Shown here piece by piece: positions 9,027 to 18,373 of a stretch of 64,000 nt of DNA. Below the pieces are notes generated by a model. That model searched no databases. It saw nothing but the letters and a program-made list of their open reading frames with translations, and was not told the origin of the DNA. Origin of the DNA: Pseudoxanthomonas yeongjuensis (lineage in GTDB: Bacteria; Pseudomonadota; Gammaproteobacteria; Xanthomonadales; Xanthomonadaceae). Made by a program: the position numbers and the translations under genes. Within the stretch, counting starts at the first letter, position 1. The number at the start of each line of letters is the position of its first letter. The stretch lies in assembly GCF_010093345.1 (NCBI RefSeq), contig NZ_PDWT01000001.1, forward strand, positions 1,054,001 to 1,118,000, in the 5' to 3' direction.

Positions 9027-10421
9027 TCAGCGCGCGCCGCGACCGAACAGCACCACTTCCACGGTCTGCAACATGATCATGAGATCGAAAACCAGCCCGT
9101 GGTTCTTGACGTAGAACAGGTCGAACTTGAGTTTTTCTTCCGCATCCCGCACCGACGCCCCGTAGGGGTAGCGGAGTTGCGCCCAGCCGGTAAGCCCGGG
9201 CTTCACGCAATGGCGTACGCCGTAGTAGCGGATCTCCTCGCTGAGCAACTCGACGAAGTGCGGACGTTCCGGGCGCGGCCCGACGAAACTCATGTTGCCC
9301 ATGATGACCGCGAACAATTGCGGCAGTTCGTCCAGGCGGGTAAGCCGGATGAAGCGCCCGACCCGGGTACTGCGGTCGTCGTCCTTGGTCGCCCAGCGTG
9401 CCACGCCATCCTTTTCCGCATCCACGCGCATGCTGCGGAACTTGATCAGCTCGAAATGCTGCCCGCGTTCGCCGACCCTGACCTGGCGGTAGAGAATGGG
9501 CGATCCGTCTTCCAGCCAGACCAGCAGCGCCACCAGCAGCATGAAAGGCCAGGCCACCAGCAACAGCGAAATGGCCGCGGCCAGGTCGAAGAAACGCTTG
9601 CTCAACCGACGCGGCGTGGAATAGTCGAAGCCGCCCGAGAACATCAGCCACGATGGATCCAGAACATTGAGCTGGACCATGCCCGCCTCGCGCTCGAAGA
9701 ACGTCGACAGGTCGATGATCGAGATGCCGCGTTGCACGCAGGTCAGCATCTCTTCCATCGGCAGGCCGCCACGACGTTCGTCCGGCGCTATCACTATCTC
9801 ATCGATCTGCAGCTGCTGGGCCAGCTCGACCAACCCCTGTCCCGGGTCGATCAACAGGCTTTCGTCGATCACTGCGGGCTGGCCAGGCACTGGTACGAAG
9901 CCCACCACCACGAACGAACGGCGGTCGGAATCCCGGCGCATGCGGCTGTTGATGAGGTCGGCATTCTTGCCCGCGCCCAGCACCAGTACCCGCTGCCTGA
10001 GCACGTCGGTACTGAATACATGCATGACCAGCAGACGGATGGCGACCACGCCAACCAGGCCGATCAGCAGCGACATCGCCATGACGCCTCGACCGATATA
10101 CGCCTGCGGCAACGCGTAATACAGCACCAGCAGCGCCATCCCGCCGAAGGCGAACGACAATGCCAATCGCAGGATGAAGTCCATGCGGTTATGCCGCACA
10201 TGCACCTGGTAAAGGCCGAAAGCGGCCATCGCCCCAGTGATGAACACGGCGACGATCAGGCCACGGATAAACGCATGTTCGGCGAAGGCCTGATGGTTCA
10301 CTGGATCGTTGATGAAACGTATCCAGGCCGCGGCAAGGACCGAGAGCAGGATCAATGCCAGTTCGGACAGCCAAAGAGCCCTGATTGCGCGATCCTTGCG
10401 ACTTGCCAATGGATTCTTCAT
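9027..10421 (-). CDS. Polyprenyl-phosphate sugar phosphotransferase (exopolysaccharide initiation, EpsB/WcaJ-like)
   Basis: A 464-residue membrane enzyme that would transfer a sugar-1-phosphate to undecaprenyl phosphate to start exopolysaccharide repeat-unit assembly. The N-terminal part holds about four to five membrane helices, then a Rossmann-like region with the motif LVLGAGKNADL. The C-terminal catalytic region carries the bacterial sugar transferase signatures KRFFDL, a long membrane helix, KFRSM, TRLDELPQL and FVGPRPERP. The ending (LTGWAQLRYPYGAS through FGRGAR) resembles the XrtA/PEP-CTERM-associated subfamily (TIGR03013) more than WcaJ or GumD. No other exopolysaccharide or exosortase genes are seen nearby, so its pathway cannot be read from context. 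Confidence 0.92.
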   Translation of the reverse strand: MKNPLASRKDRAIRALWLSELALILLSVLAAAWIRFINDPVNHQAFAEHAFIRGLIVAVFITGAMAAFGLYQVHVRHNRMDFILRLALSFAFGGMALLVLYYALPQAYIGRGVMAMSLLIGLVGVVAIRLLVMHVFSTDVLRQRVLVLGAGKNADLINSRMRRDSDRRSFVVVGFVPVPGQPAVIDESLLIDPGQGLVELAQQLQIDEIVIAPDERRGGLPMEEMLTCVQRGISIIDLSTFFEREAGMVQLNVLDPSWLMFSGGFDYSTPRRLSKRFFDLAAAISLLLVAWPFMLLVALLVWLEDGSPILYRQVRVGERGQHFELIKFRSMRVDAEKDGVARWATKDDDRSTRVGRFIRLTRLDELPQLFAVIMGNMSFVGPRPERPHFVELLSEEIRYYGVRHCVKPGLTGWAQLRYPYGASVRDAEEKLKFDLFYVKNHGLVFDLMIMLQTVEVVLFGRGAR

Positions 10422-10720
10422 TTCGCTTGCCTACGTCGCCAGCCTGATGGTTTCGATGCTCCGGAACCGCGATCGCCGGTTGCAATCCACGCAGGCTCGG
10501 TCCGCATCGCCAAACCGCGGCATCCCATTCAACACATCCATCTGCGCTTTCCCCTGTAATGCATGCAGCACCCCGCATCGCCGATCCACGGACCGATCCG
10601 GAAGGCTTCATCCTGCACAGCGCCAATGGCGCCAAAGCACATCCCGGTTTACTGATCCAACGCAGCACGGTGCGCGATCCGGCCATTCCTGGCCCGCGCG
10701 CGGGTGGCGCACGCAGCCGG
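10422..10720. other. Intergenic stretch without a recognisable gene
   Basis: These 299 bases separate the sugar transferase start from the phosphopantetheinyl transferase stop, both on the minus strand. No convincing coding frame, RNA gene or strong hairpin terminator was seen. It should contain the promoter of the sugar transferase gene, but no clear -35/-10 pair could be picked. Confidence 0.5.
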
Positions 10721-11488
10721 CTATCGTGGGGCCGGGGAAAGCCGAGCAACGGCGGCCGTGGCGCCCGCCGGGCTGGCCAACGCGGCGAGGCAGGTGGAGT
10801 CCGTCTCAAGCATCTCCAGCCATGCGCACCCCCCCAACTCCGACATTGCCCGAACCGAGCCTTCAGGCGCGGAAAAACTGCTCATTTCCACCGACAGTCC
10901 TGTGCCGGCGGCCTTCAACAGCGCTTCCTTGCGTACCCACAAGGCCAGCAGCGCCCTGCCGCGGCGATCGATGGCGAGAGCCTCTATTGCCGCATGCTCC
11001 GAGCGGGTACAGATGGCATCGGCCATTTCCGGGAGCAGGTCCATGCGGACGAGTGGCTCGATATCGACGCCCACCGGGCCGGTTCTGCTGACTGCCAGCG
11101 CAATCCAGTCGCCGGCATGGCTCAGGCTCGTATGTACGAGGTTGTCGCCGACCCTGGGGCAGCCGGCCGCATCGCGCCACAGCGGCACGGCCATCGGATC
11201 CATACCGAGAATGCGCCCCAACAGGAGGCGATGCAGCGCATAAGCCACGGTCAGGACTTCACGGTCGTCCTGCCTGCGCTTGCGCCGCATGCGCAGGCTC
11301 TCGGCCGCGTCGAGAAGCGCCGACGCGTCGGGCAAGTACGACTTCCAGTCGCGCACGTCCGCCAACGCGACCACCAGGGGTTGCGAACACCACTCTTGCG
11401 ACGGCAGCGCCCAGGCAAAAGCCCGGTGGATATCGTGGTCGCCCGTGAGGTTCATTCGATGTCGTGTCGGCCGTCCACTGTTCAACAT
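10721..11488 (-). CDS. 4'-phosphopantetheinyl transferase, Sfp/EntD type
   Basis: A 255-residue enzyme that loads the phosphopantetheine arm from coenzyme A onto carrier-protein serines. The two diagnostic motifs are present: VGVDIEP (Mg-binding Asp and Glu) preceded by TSLSHAGDWIALAVS, and WVRKEALLKAAG. The length fits the Sfp class rather than the short AcpS class. It lies about 2.3 kb upstream of the NRPS/PKS start and is the obvious candidate to activate the PCP and ACP domains there, although Sfp-type enzymes often serve several systems. The start is uncertain: ATG 11488 and ATG 11455 are both possible and neither has a strong Shine-Dalgarno sequence. Confidence 0.9.
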   Translation of the reverse strand: MLNSGRPTRHRMNLTGDHDIHRAFAWALPSQEWCSQPLVVALADVRDWKSYLPDASALLDAAESLRMRRKRRQDDREVLTVAYALHRLLLGRILGMDPMAVPLWRDAAGCPRVGDNLVHTSLSHAGDWIALAVSRTGPVGVDIEPLVRMDLLPEMADAICTRSEHAAIEALAIDRRGRALLALWVRKEALLKAAGTGLSVEMSSFSAPEGSVRAMSELGGCAWLEMLETDSTCLAALASPAGATAAVARLSPAPR

Positions 11489-11530
11489 AACGGACTTGCC
11501 TGCTTCGGCAGGTCATTTTTCGCGCGCCAA

Positions 11531-11564
11531 TGAAAAAGCCGGCGAGCGTGAGCTCACCGGCTTT
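11531..11564 (-). terminator. Intrinsic terminator after tRNA-Arg
   Basis: An inverted repeat with arms AAAGCCGG/CCGGCTTT and a self-complementary centre is followed on the minus strand by a run of T. It lies just downstream of tRNA-Arg and upstream of the phosphopantetheinyl transferase gene. Confidence 0.75.
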
Positions 11565-11580
11565 CATTTGCATCGTGTGT

Positions 11581-11657
11581 TGGTGCGCCCGGAGAGATTC
11601 GAACTCCCGACCGCCTGGTTCGTAGCCAGGTACTCTATCCAACTGAGCTACGGGCGC
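11581..11657 (-). tRNA. tRNA-Arg (anticodon ACG)
   Basis: A 77-nt cloverleaf. The acceptor stem pairs GCGCCCG with CGGGCGC, the D arm has AGTTGGATA, the anticodon loop is CTACGAA with anticodon ACG (read as ICG), the T arm has TTCGAAT, and CCA is encoded at the 3' end (11581-11583 on the complement). Confidence 0.97.
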
Positions 11658-11777
11658 ATAAGAAACGGAATTCTGCCTGAGTCGGCTTACGCCCGTCAAT
11701 CCTTTCGTCTGTCCTGCAGAAGGCGATCGCTTGTCCAGAACACCAAAAAACCCTGAAAACCAAGGCATTTCAGCGAT

Positions 11778-11870
11778 TGGCGGAGAGTGAGGGATTCGAA
11801 CCCTCGATAAGGCTTTTGACCCTATACTCCCTTAGCAGGGGAGCCCCTTCAGCCGCTCGGGCAACTCTCC
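11778..11870 (-). tRNA. tRNA-Ser (anticodon GCT)
   Basis: A 93-nt class II tRNA with a long variable arm. The acceptor stem pairs GGAGAGT with ACTCTCC, the anticodon loop is CTGCTAA giving GCT, the T loop is TTCGAAT and CCA is encoded. It lies between tRNA-Arg and csrA, a position common in Xanthomonadaceae. Confidence 0.97.
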
Positions 11871-11950
11871 GGGTAACTTCAAGCGAGCCGCATCCAAGCG
11901 CGACAGCCATTTAGGATACCGGCTGCCGGGCACGGCGGCAAACTAAATCG

Positions 11951-12163
11951 TCAGCTGGAAGAAGTCGTTTCCGCGGGATGCGCGGGAGCGTTGGCATCCT
12001 CGCCCCGCTGGATGCGTTGGTAGATCTCTTCGCGATGCACGGCGACATCCTTCGGCGCAGTGATCCCGATGCGGACCTGGTTACCTTTGACGCCGAGCAC
12101 AGTCACAGTGACCGAGTCGCCGATCATCAGGGTTTCGCCGACGCGGCGAGTCAAAATCAACAT
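11951..12163 (-). CDS. csrA: Carbon storage regulator CsrA/RsmA
   Basis: A 70-residue RNA-binding post-transcriptional regulator that binds GGA motifs near ribosome binding sites. Residues 1-55 match the family closely: [16 protein letters not shown], the beta strand [19 protein letters not shown], and the RNA-contact residues Leu4 and Arg44. The C-terminal tail (about 15 residues, rich in Ala, Pro, Thr and Ser) is typical of xanthomonad RsmA. The start at 12163 is chosen because it begins the conserved MLIL and has GGAGA 8 nt upstream. It follows alaS on the same strand with a 142-bp gap, so it probably has its own promoter. Confidence 0.97.
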   Translation of the reverse strand: MLILTRRVGETLMIGDSVTVTVLGVKGNQVRIGITAPKDVAVHREEIYQRIQRGEDANAPAHPAETTSSS

Positions 12164-12305
12164 TACTTTGTCTCCATAATCCGGCAAGAGTAGAGCCGGC
12201 GGAGCATTTACGCCTTAACGGAGACGCAAACGCTTCCAGATTCATTCATAAACGTGAAGCATGGTAACGGGCGGCCATATTGACCCGCAAGCATGAATTC
12301 GCCGA

Positions 12306-14963
12306 TCAGCGGGAATGTAATAGACGTTCTGAAACCCACGCGGGCACCCCAAGCAGCGCCGAGGCAAGGGCGGGCCCGTCCTCGCCACCACCCTGGGCGA
12401 GATCCGGGCGGCCGCCGCCCTTGCCCCCGGTGAGACTGGCGATATGCGCAAGCAGTTCCCCCGCTTTGACTCTGCCCGTTGCGGAGCCATTCACGCCGGC
12501 CACCAGTGAGGCTTTGCCCCCGGCCGCACCTGCCAGGACGATGACTGCATCGCCCAGTTGCTGCTTCAGCCGGTCCATTGCGTCGCGCAGCGCTTTCGCG
12601 TCGAATCCTTCCAGGCGCGCGGCCAGCACGCGTACGCCTTCAATCTCGACGGCCGAGCCAGCCAGGTCGGCGGTGGCGCCCGACGCGGCCTTGGCCTTGA
12701 GGCTTTCCAACTCGCGCTCCAGCTTCTTCTGGCGCTCGGTCAGTTGCCGGACTTTCTCGACCACTTCGCCAACATTGCCGCCCAGTAGTGCGGCGGCTTC
12801 ATGCAGGCGCTGTTCCTCGCTGGAAACCAGGTCGAGCGCGCCCTGCCCGGTCACCGCTTCGATGCGCCGCACGCCAGAAGACACGCCGCCTTCGCTGACG
12901 ATCTTGAACAGGCCGATATCGCCGGTGCGGCCGACATGCGTGCCGCCGCAGAGCTCGGTGGAATAGCCACCCATCTTCAATACGCGGACGTTTTCGCCAT
13001 ATTTTTCACCGAACAGGGCCATGGCACCGAAATCCAGCGCTTCCTGCATGCCCATGTTGTGCACTTCGGCCACATGGTTGGAACGGATCTCGGCATTGAC
13101 CCGGCGTTCGATTTCGGCCAGTTCCACCGCAGTCATCGGCTGGAAGTGCGAGAAGTCGAAACGCAGTTTGTCGGGCGCTACCAGCGAGCCCTTCTGCTGC
13201 ACATGGGTACCCAGCAATTCGCGCAACGCGGCATGCAACAGATGCGTGGCCGAATGATTGAGGATGGTGGCGGCGCGGCGCGGCGCATCGACCGAGGCAA
13301 GCACATGGTCGCCGAGCTTGAGGCTGCCTGCAGCCACTTTGCCGACATGTCCGTGGAACTGACCCGCGAATTTCAGCGTGTCGCTCACCTCGAACTTCAC
13401 GCCCTGCTCCGCAAGCACGCCGACATCGCCGACCTGACCACCGGATTCCGCATAGAAAGGCGTGCGGTCCAGGATCACCACGGCCTCATCGCCCGCGCTT
13501 ACGGAATCGACAGGCCGTCCTTCCTTCAACAAGGCCGCGACCACAAGTCCGCCAACGTCCAGGCTGTCGTAGCCCAGGAATTCGGTCGGTTTCAACTTCG
13601 CCACCAGTTCCGCAGGCAACCCGGAGCCTGCCGAGAACTTGCCCGCGGCACGCGCTGTTTCGCGCTGCTGCTCCATGGCTGCCTCGAAACCCTGCATGTC
13701 GACCGACAGCCCACGCTCGCGCGCGATATCGGCGGTCAAATCCACCGGGAAGCCATAGGTGTCGTACAGGCGGAAGGCATCGGCGCCGGGGATGACGCCA
13801 TTCGCGCGCGCGGCCAGTTCATCGAAGATGCGCATGCCGGAATCCAGGGTTTCCGCGAAGCGTTCTTCCTCGGCCTTCAGCGCCTTCCCGACCAATTCTT
13901 GCGCCGCCGGCAACTCGGGATAGGCCTCGCCCATCAACGCGACCAACGTCGGCACCATCTTGTGGAAGAACGGCTGGCGCACGCCCAGCATCCAGCCATG
14001 GCGCAATGCGCGGCGGATGATACGGCGCAGCACGTAACCGCGCCCTTCGTTGGAAGGCAGTACGCCATCGACGATCAGGAACGAGCAGGCGCGGATATGG
14101 TCGGCGATCACGCGCAGCGACTTGTTCTCCAGGTCGGCGGTGCCGGTCAGTTCCGAGGCCTTGCCGATCAGCGACTGGAAAAGATCGATTTCATAATTGG
14201 TATGCACGTGCTGCAGGATCGCGGCAAGGCGTTCCATGCCCATGCCGGTGTCAACGCACGGCGCCGGCAACGGCACCAGCGTACCGTCGGGCTGGCGATC
14301 GAACTGCATGAACACCAGGTTCCAGATCTCGATGAAACGATCGCCATCCTCGTCCGGCGAACCCGGCGGGCCGCCGGCGATGTGCTCGCCGTGGTCGTAG
14401 AAGATTTCGGTGCACGGGCCGCAGGGGCCGGTATCGGCCATCTGCCAGAAATTATCCGACGCGTAGGGGGCACCCTTGTTGTCGCCGATGCGGACGATGC
14501 GTTCGGCGGGAATGCCGACCATCCTGTTCCACAGCTCGTAGGCTTCGTCATCCGTCTGGTACACCGTGACCAGCAGGCGTTCCTTGGGCAGCTTCCAGAC
14601 CTCGGTCAGCAGCTCCCATGCCCAGGCGATGGCGTCCTTCTTGAAATAATCGCCGAACGACCAGTTGCCCAGCATTTCGAAGAACGTGTGGTGGCGTGCG
14701 GTGTAACCGACCTGGTCCAGATCATTGTGCTTGCCACCGGCGCGCAGGCAACGCTGGACGTCTGCCGCGCGCACGTAACTGCGCTTCTCGGCGCCCAGGA
14801 ACAGGTCCTTGAACTGGACCATGCCCGAGTTGGTGAACAGCAGGGTCGGATCGTTGCCCGGCACCAGCGGCGCGGACGGGACGATGGTGTGGCCCTTGCC
14901 ACGGAAGAATTCCAGGAAATCGCTGCGGATCTGGCTGCTGCTGAGCTTGTTGGAGGTGTTCAT
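12306..14963 (-). CDS. alaS: Alanine-tRNA ligase
   Basis: An 885-residue class II synthetase that charges tRNA-Ala in the cytoplasm. The N-terminal catalytic core begins [18 protein letters not shown]. The editing domain carries the zinc-site motifs HSATHLLH and CGGTHV. The C-terminal C-Ala domain ends with the Gly-rich [15 protein letters not shown]. The start is set at ATG 14963 because conserved alignment begins just after it; the open frame continues 30 codons upstream without family similarity. It lies between recX and csrA in the standard Xanthomonadaceae order. Confidence 0.98.
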   Translation of the reverse strand: MNTSNKLSSSQIRSDFLEFFRGKGHTIVPSAPLVPGNDPTLLFTNSGMVQFKDLFLGAEKRSYVRAADVQRCLRAGGKHNDLDQVGYTARHHTFFEMLGNWSFGDYFKKDAIAWAWELLTEVWKLPKERLLVTVYQTDDEAYELWNRMVGIPAERIVRIGDNKGAPYASDNFWQMADTGPCGPCTEIFYDHGEHIAGGPPGSPDEDGDRFIEIWNLVFMQFDRQPDGTLVPLPAPCVDTGMGMERLAAILQHVHTNYEIDLFQSLIGKASELTGTADLENKSLRVIADHIRACSFLIVDGVLPSNEGRGYVLRRIIRRALRHGWMLGVRQPFFHKMVPTLVALMGEAYPELPAAQELVGKALKAEEERFAETLDSGMRIFDELAARANGVIPGADAFRLYDTYGFPVDLTADIARERGLSVDMQGFEAAMEQQRETARAAGKFSAGSGLPAELVAKLKPTEFLGYDSLDVGGLVVAALLKEGRPVDSVSAGDEAVVILDRTPFYAESGGQVGDVGVLAEQGVKFEVSDTLKFAGQFHGHVGKVAAGSLKLGDHVLASVDAPRRAATILNHSATHLLHAALRELLGTHVQQKGSLVAPDKLRFDFSHFQPMTAVELAEIERRVNAEIRSNHVAEVHNMGMQEALDFGAMALFGEKYGENVRVLKMGGYSTELCGGTHVGRTGDIGLFKIVSEGGVSSGVRRIEAVTGQGALDLVSSEEQRLHEAAALLGGNVGEVVEKVRQLTERQKKLERELESLKAKAASGATADLAGSAVEIEGVRVLAARLEGFDAKALRDAMDRLKQQLGDAVIVLAGAAGGKASLVAGVNGSATGRVKAGELLAHIASLTGGKGGGRPDLAQGGGEDGPALASALLGVPAWVSERLLHSR

Positions 14964-15074
14964 CTGGCTGGCGGTTGGCGGGCGGGCACGTCTGCCATGC
15001 CGCGATACCGTCAGGATGCGGACGCGAGCTGGAGCAGACAACCCAATCCGCAAAGGTTAGCAGGCCGCGCCGGA

Positions 15075-15572
15075 TCAGTCCTCCGGGCCGCCGCCATGCA
15101 GGACGAACCTGACCGTTTCGCCATCAAAACCGCGCCGATAGAGGAAATCGGCCGCCTTCCGGCGGCGGACCAGATCCGTGACAAAGTCCGGGCCGAACCG
15201 ACGGCAGGCCAGATCCTGCGCGACCTGGCGCCAGTCGCCTTCAAAGGCGGCCATGGCCGCCTCGATCGCATCGCGATCGAGGCCGTGGCTACCCAGCTCG
15301 GCGCGGATGCGGACCGGCCCCTGGTTATTGGCTACCCGGGTACGCACCAGCATCTCGGCAAAACGGGCATCGCTTTGCCAGCCATCGCCCGTCAGCCTGC
15401 CTATTGCCGCCGACGCCGCTTCACTTTCGATCCCGCGCTCGGCCAGCTTGCGGGCCAACTCCTTGCGGGAATGCTCCCGCCGCACCAGCAGCGCCAATGC
15501 GCGCTGGAGAGGCGTCAATTCCCGCTGCTTGCGCTTGCGGGAACCAGGAGCGCTACCGACATCTTCCGCCAT
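15075..15572 (-). CDS. recX: Regulatory protein RecX
   Basis: A 165-residue helical-repeat protein that binds RecA filaments and limits recombinase activity. It has the RecX-type repeats, for example [42 protein letters not shown] and [20 protein letters not shown]. It lies 55 bp downstream of recA on the same strand and is probably co-transcribed with it under LexA control. The N-terminus is basic and somewhat longer than in E. coli. Confidence 0.96.
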   Translation of the reverse strand: MAEDVGSAPGSRKRKQRELTPLQRALALLVRREHSRKELARKLAERGIESEAASAAIGRLTGDGWQSDARFAEMLVRTRVANNQGPVRIRAELGSHGLDRDAIEAAMAAFEGDWRQVAQDLACRRFGPDFVTDLVRRRKAADFLYRRGFDGETVRFVLHGGGPED

Positions 15573-15627
15573 CTCTATCCACTACTCTCGCTCGATCAAA
15601 AGCGGCGCTTCCTTGCGCCAATCCCGA

Positions 15628-16662
15628 TCAAACTTCTGCGTCCTCGTCGACCTCATCCGGCTTTACTTCGGTCGGCTGGAACTTATCGCGCAGCTCGCCT
15701 TCCAGGCGGGCCGCGACCTCGGGGTTGTCCCTGAGGAACTGTCGCGAATTGTCCTTGCCCTGGCCGATGCGCTCATCGCCGTAGCTGTACCAGGCACCGG
15801 CCTTGTCCACCAGCTTGGCTTCCACACCCATGTCGATCAATTCGCCTTCGCGGCTGATGCCCTCGCCGTACAGGATCTCGGTGATGACCTGCTTGAACGG
15901 CGGCGCCAGCTTGTTCTTGACGACCTTGATCTTGGTCTGGTTGCCGATGATCTCGTCGCCTTTCTTGATCGCACCGATACGGCGGATATCCAGGCGCACG
16001 GAGGCGTAGAACTTCAGCGCATGGCCACCCGTGGTCACTTCCGGGCTCTGGCCGGGCATCATCGCTCCGATCTTCATCCGCAACTGGTTGATGAACAAGA
16101 CCATGCAATTGGAACGTTTGATGTTGCCGGTCAGCTTGCGCAGCGCCTGGCTCATAAGGCGGGCCTGCAGGCCGGGCAGCTGGTCGCCCATTTCGCCCTC
16201 GATTTCGGCCTTGGGCGTCAATGCGGCCACCGAGTCGATGACGACCATGTCCACCGCGTTGGAACGGACCAGCATGTCGCAGATCTCCAGTGCCTGCTCG
16301 CCGGTATCGGGTTGCGAGAGCAGCAGATCATCGACATTGACGCCCAGCTTGGCGGCATAGATCGGGTCCAACGCATGCTCGGCATCGATGAAGGCCGCAG
16401 TGCCACCACGCTTCTGGCATTGGGCGATGGTCTGCAGGGCCAGGGTGGTCTTGCCGGAGGATTCGGGGCCGTAGATCTCCACCACGCGGCCCTTGGGCAG
16501 GCCGCCGATTCCCAGGGCGATGTCGAGCATCAGCGAGCCGGTGGGAATGGCCTCCACGGCCTCGATGATCTGGTCGCCCATGCGCATCACCGAGCCCTTG
16601 CCGAACTGGCGCTCGATCTGGGTCAGGGCAGCGGAAAGTGCGCGCTTCTTGTTCTCGTCCAT
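15628..16662 (-). CDS. recA: Recombinase RecA
   Basis: A 344-residue DNA-dependent ATPase for strand exchange and activation of LexA self-cleavage. It has Walker A GPESSGKT at 65-72, the core [19 protein letters not shown], loop L2 residues near NQLRMKIG and an acidic C-terminal tail. The start at 16662 is chosen for the conserved [13 protein letters not shown] and for AAGGA 8 nt upstream. The 201-bp gap to lexA contains no second LexA site that I could find, so SOS control of recA probably acts through the lexA promoter. Confidence 0.99.
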   Translation of the reverse strand: MDENKKRALSAALTQIERQFGKGSVMRMGDQIIEAVEAIPTGSLMLDIALGIGGLPKGRVVEIYGPESSGKTTLALQTIAQCQKRGGTAAFIDAEHALDPIYAAKLGVNVDDLLLSQPDTGEQALEICDMLVRSNAVDMVVIDSVAALTPKAEIEGEMGDQLPGLQARLMSQALRKLTGNIKRSNCMVLFINQLRMKIGAMMPGQSPEVTTGGHALKFYASVRLDIRRIGAIKKGDEIIGNQTKIKVVKNKLAPPFKQVITEILYGEGISREGELIDMGVEAKLVDKAGAWYSYGDERIGQGKDNSRQFLRDNPEVAARLEGELRDKFQPTEVKPDEVDEDAEV

Positions 16663-16863
16663 CGTGGTGTCCTTGGTTGCTTGTCGGGTTGAGGGCAATT
16701 TAGCGGCCATGGGTCGCACAGGTTGCGACGCGGTGGGCCGTGATCGAAATTATCGTTACAACACGGGGTGCGGCTAGCGGACAACGGCGCGATGACGTGT
16801 CGGAAATTTCCTGTTTGATAAAAGAACCCTTCTTTGCAAGTGGATGATTGAGCAGATACGGCA

Positions 16864-17499
16864 TCAGCGATTCGGTCGCACCAGTCCGCAATACAGGCCT
16901 TCGATGGCGAAGTCCTGGTCGGGCATGACCTCGATCGGCGAGTAATCGGGGTTGCGCGGCAGCAGGCGGATGCGGTCCTTGCCGATCTTCAGCAGTTTGA
17001 CCGTGATCTCGTCGTCGATGCGCGCCACCACGATCTGTCCCGAACGCGCGTCGGGGGTGCGATGCACACCGATCAGGTCGCCATCGAAGATGCCTTCGTC
17101 GCGCATCGAATCGCCCTGCACTTTCAGCAGGTAGTCCGGCGCCGGGGCGAAGAAGGTGCGATCCAGGAGCACTACCTCGTCGGACTGGATGTCCGCGCCG
17201 ATCGGCAGGCCGGCCGCCACCCTGCCCAGTACCGGAAGCTGCAGCGCGTTGTCCGGCAGCAGTGCCCCGGGCACGGGAATGTCGGTGTCGTCATGGACCA
17301 GGCGGATGCCACGGGCCTGCCCCGGCACCCGGCGGATCGCGCCGGCCGCCTCGAGGGCTTCGATATGGTACTGGGCCGCGCGGACCCCGCTGAAGCCGAA
17401 GGCCCTGGCGATCTCGGCCTGGGAAGGCGGGACGCCATCGGCGCCGATGCGTTCGGCGATCATGGCGAGGATGGCTTGCTGGGTGTCGGTCAGATTCAT
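16864..17499 (-). CDS. lexA: SOS repressor LexA
   Basis: A 211-residue transcriptional repressor and self-cleaving protease. The winged helix-turn-helix spans about 1-70. The Ala96-Gly97 cleavage site lies in RVAAGLP, and the serine/lysine dyad is Ser131 in GDSMRD and Lys168 in ITVKLLK. A near-perfect operator occupies positions -3 to -21 relative to the start codon, so the gene is autoregulated. There is no Shine-Dalgarno sequence and the promoter places the transcription start within a few bases of the ATG, so translation is probably leaderless. It heads lexA-recA-recX. Confidence 0.98.
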   Translation of the reverse strand: MNLTDTQQAILAMIAERIGADGVPPSQAEIARAFGFSGVRAAQYHIEALEAAGAIRRVPGQARGIRLVHDDTDIPVPGALLPDNALQLPVLGRVAAGLPIGADIQSDEVVLLDRTFFAPAPDYLLKVQGDSMRDEGIFDGDLIGVHRTPDARSGQIVVARIDDEITVKLLKIGKDRIRLLPRNPDYSPIEVMPDQDFAIEGLYCGLVRPNR

Positions 17500-17501
17500 G
17501 G

Positions 17502-17520
17502 TTAGTAGTAATACTACTAA
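17502..17520. promoter_or_regulatory. LexA operator of the Xanthomonas type
   Basis: TTAGTAGTAATACTACTAA is almost a perfect palindrome and contains TTAG-N6-TACTA, the LexA box reported for Xanthomonas and Xylella. It overlaps the -10 element of the lexA promoter. It also faces the divergent DUF2975 gene, whose start is 95 bp away. Confidence 0.9.
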
Positions 17521-17536
17521 CGAAGCGATTAAGCAA
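17508..17536 (-). promoter_or_regulatory. lexA promoter
   Basis: On the minus strand, -35 TTGCTT (17531-17536) and -10 TATTAC (17508-17513) are separated by 17 bp. Only 8 bases lie between the -10 and the lexA ATG, so the predicted transcript has essentially no 5' leader. Confidence 0.65.
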
Positions 17537-17614
17537 GATTTGCAATCGAATCCTGTTTCTATTGTCTTAAATAGATATTATATTTACGTATTACATAAAT
17601 AAATTGAGACGAGC

Positions 17615-18166
17615 ATGAGCGACGCGCCCTATGCCATCAGCCAGGCACAATTGCGGAAGGACGGGGTCAGACTCCGGCATCTGGCTGCCATAGGCCAAAT
17701 CTTCACGGTGCTCGGCATCCTGGGAATTCCGCTCATCTTGTATGCCATACAACTTCCCGCTGCCCCCACGCTGGGTTTCTGGACATTTCTCAGGAAAATA
17801 CTGATCACAGATCCTACCGCGATGGTGAACAGCTACGCGTTGATGAAGGCATGCGTGATACTGGTAATGCTGGGTCGCGTCAAACATCTTGGGGACGCGC
17901 TATCCAGTAATGAGCCATTGGCAAGCGACACGCTCAGGCATCTGAAATGGTTGGGCTATGCCATTGCGTTGCTGATAGCGATGATGTGCTTCAGCATCGA
18001 AATCAAGCCAGATTCAATGATCCAACCAGTCAATTTCACAACCCAATGGGGTGTGTCGATGACTCCGTTATACCTGGGAGCGATAGTCTTGCTGGGACTT
18101 TCAATCGTGCGCCGCATCGTCAGTCAGGCAGTAGCCCTGAAAGCCGAAACCCAGGAATTCGTCTGA
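17615..18166 (+). CDS. DUF2975-like four-helix membrane protein
   Basis: A 183-residue protein with four predicted membrane segments (about 24-47, 70-91, 111-129 and 151-168). Layout and gene context match DUF2975 proteins, which are usually encoded immediately before a small XRE-type regulator as here; their function is not established. Base composition is visibly lower than the surroundings: one 60-base line inside the gene counts 29 G+C. The upstream spacer is strongly AT-rich, suggesting acquisition from elsewhere. It diverges from lexA, so the LexA operator may also affect its transcription. The family assignment is by pattern recognition only. Confidence 0.75.
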   Translation: MSDAPYAISQAQLRKDGVRLRHLAAIGQIFTVLGILGIPLILYAIQLPAAPTLGFWTFLRKILITDPTAMVNSYALMKACVILVMLGRVKHLGDALSSNEPLASDTLRHLKWLGYAIALLIAMMCFSIEIKPDSMIQPVNFTTQWGVSMTPLYLGAIVLLGLSIVRRIVSQAVALKAETQEFV

Positions 18167-18167
18167 C

Positions 18168-18371
18168 ATGCCTATCGTGGTCAACCTCGACATAGCACTG
18201 GCGCGGCGGAAGATGAAGTCCAAGGACCTGGCCGAGGCCATCGGCATCAGCGAGACCAACCTTTCGCTACTCAAGCAAGGCCACGTCAAAGGCGTGCGCT
18301 TCGCCACATTGGAAGCAATCTGCCGGGTGTTGGAATGCCAGCCGGCGGACCTGCTGGAATACCGGCCCTAA
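18168..18371 (+). CDS. Small XRE-family regulator (YozG-like)
   Basis: A 67-residue protein consisting almost entirely of a Cro/CI-type helix-turn-helix. Helices lie at about 6-16, 19-26 (KDLAEAIGI), 30-38 (TNLSLLKQG) and 45-56, ending LECQPADLLEYRP, typical of the short YozG-like regulators paired with DUF2975 proteins. It starts one base after the membrane-protein stop, so the two form an operon. It ends two bases from the stop of the convergent pncC gene, leaving no room for a separate terminator. It probably controls its own operon. Confidence 0.85.
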   Translation: MPIVVNLDIALARRKMKSKDLAEAIGISETNLSLLKQGHVKGVRFATLEAICRVLECQPADLLEYRP

Positions 18372-18373
18372 CC

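Noticed and set aside
9027..10421. Complete exopolysaccharide or PEP-CTERM/exosortase locus around the sugar transferase
   Set aside because: No glycosyltransferase, polymerase, flippase or exosortase gene lies within reach in the window.
12801..15734. Long plus-strand open frame opposite alaS and recX
   Set aside because: It runs across two real genes and their junction and shows only Arg/His/Gln-rich composition typical of antisense frames.
16663..16863. A separate LexA box for recA
   Set aside because: No TTAG-N6-TACTA or its reverse complement was found between lexA and recA on reading both strands.
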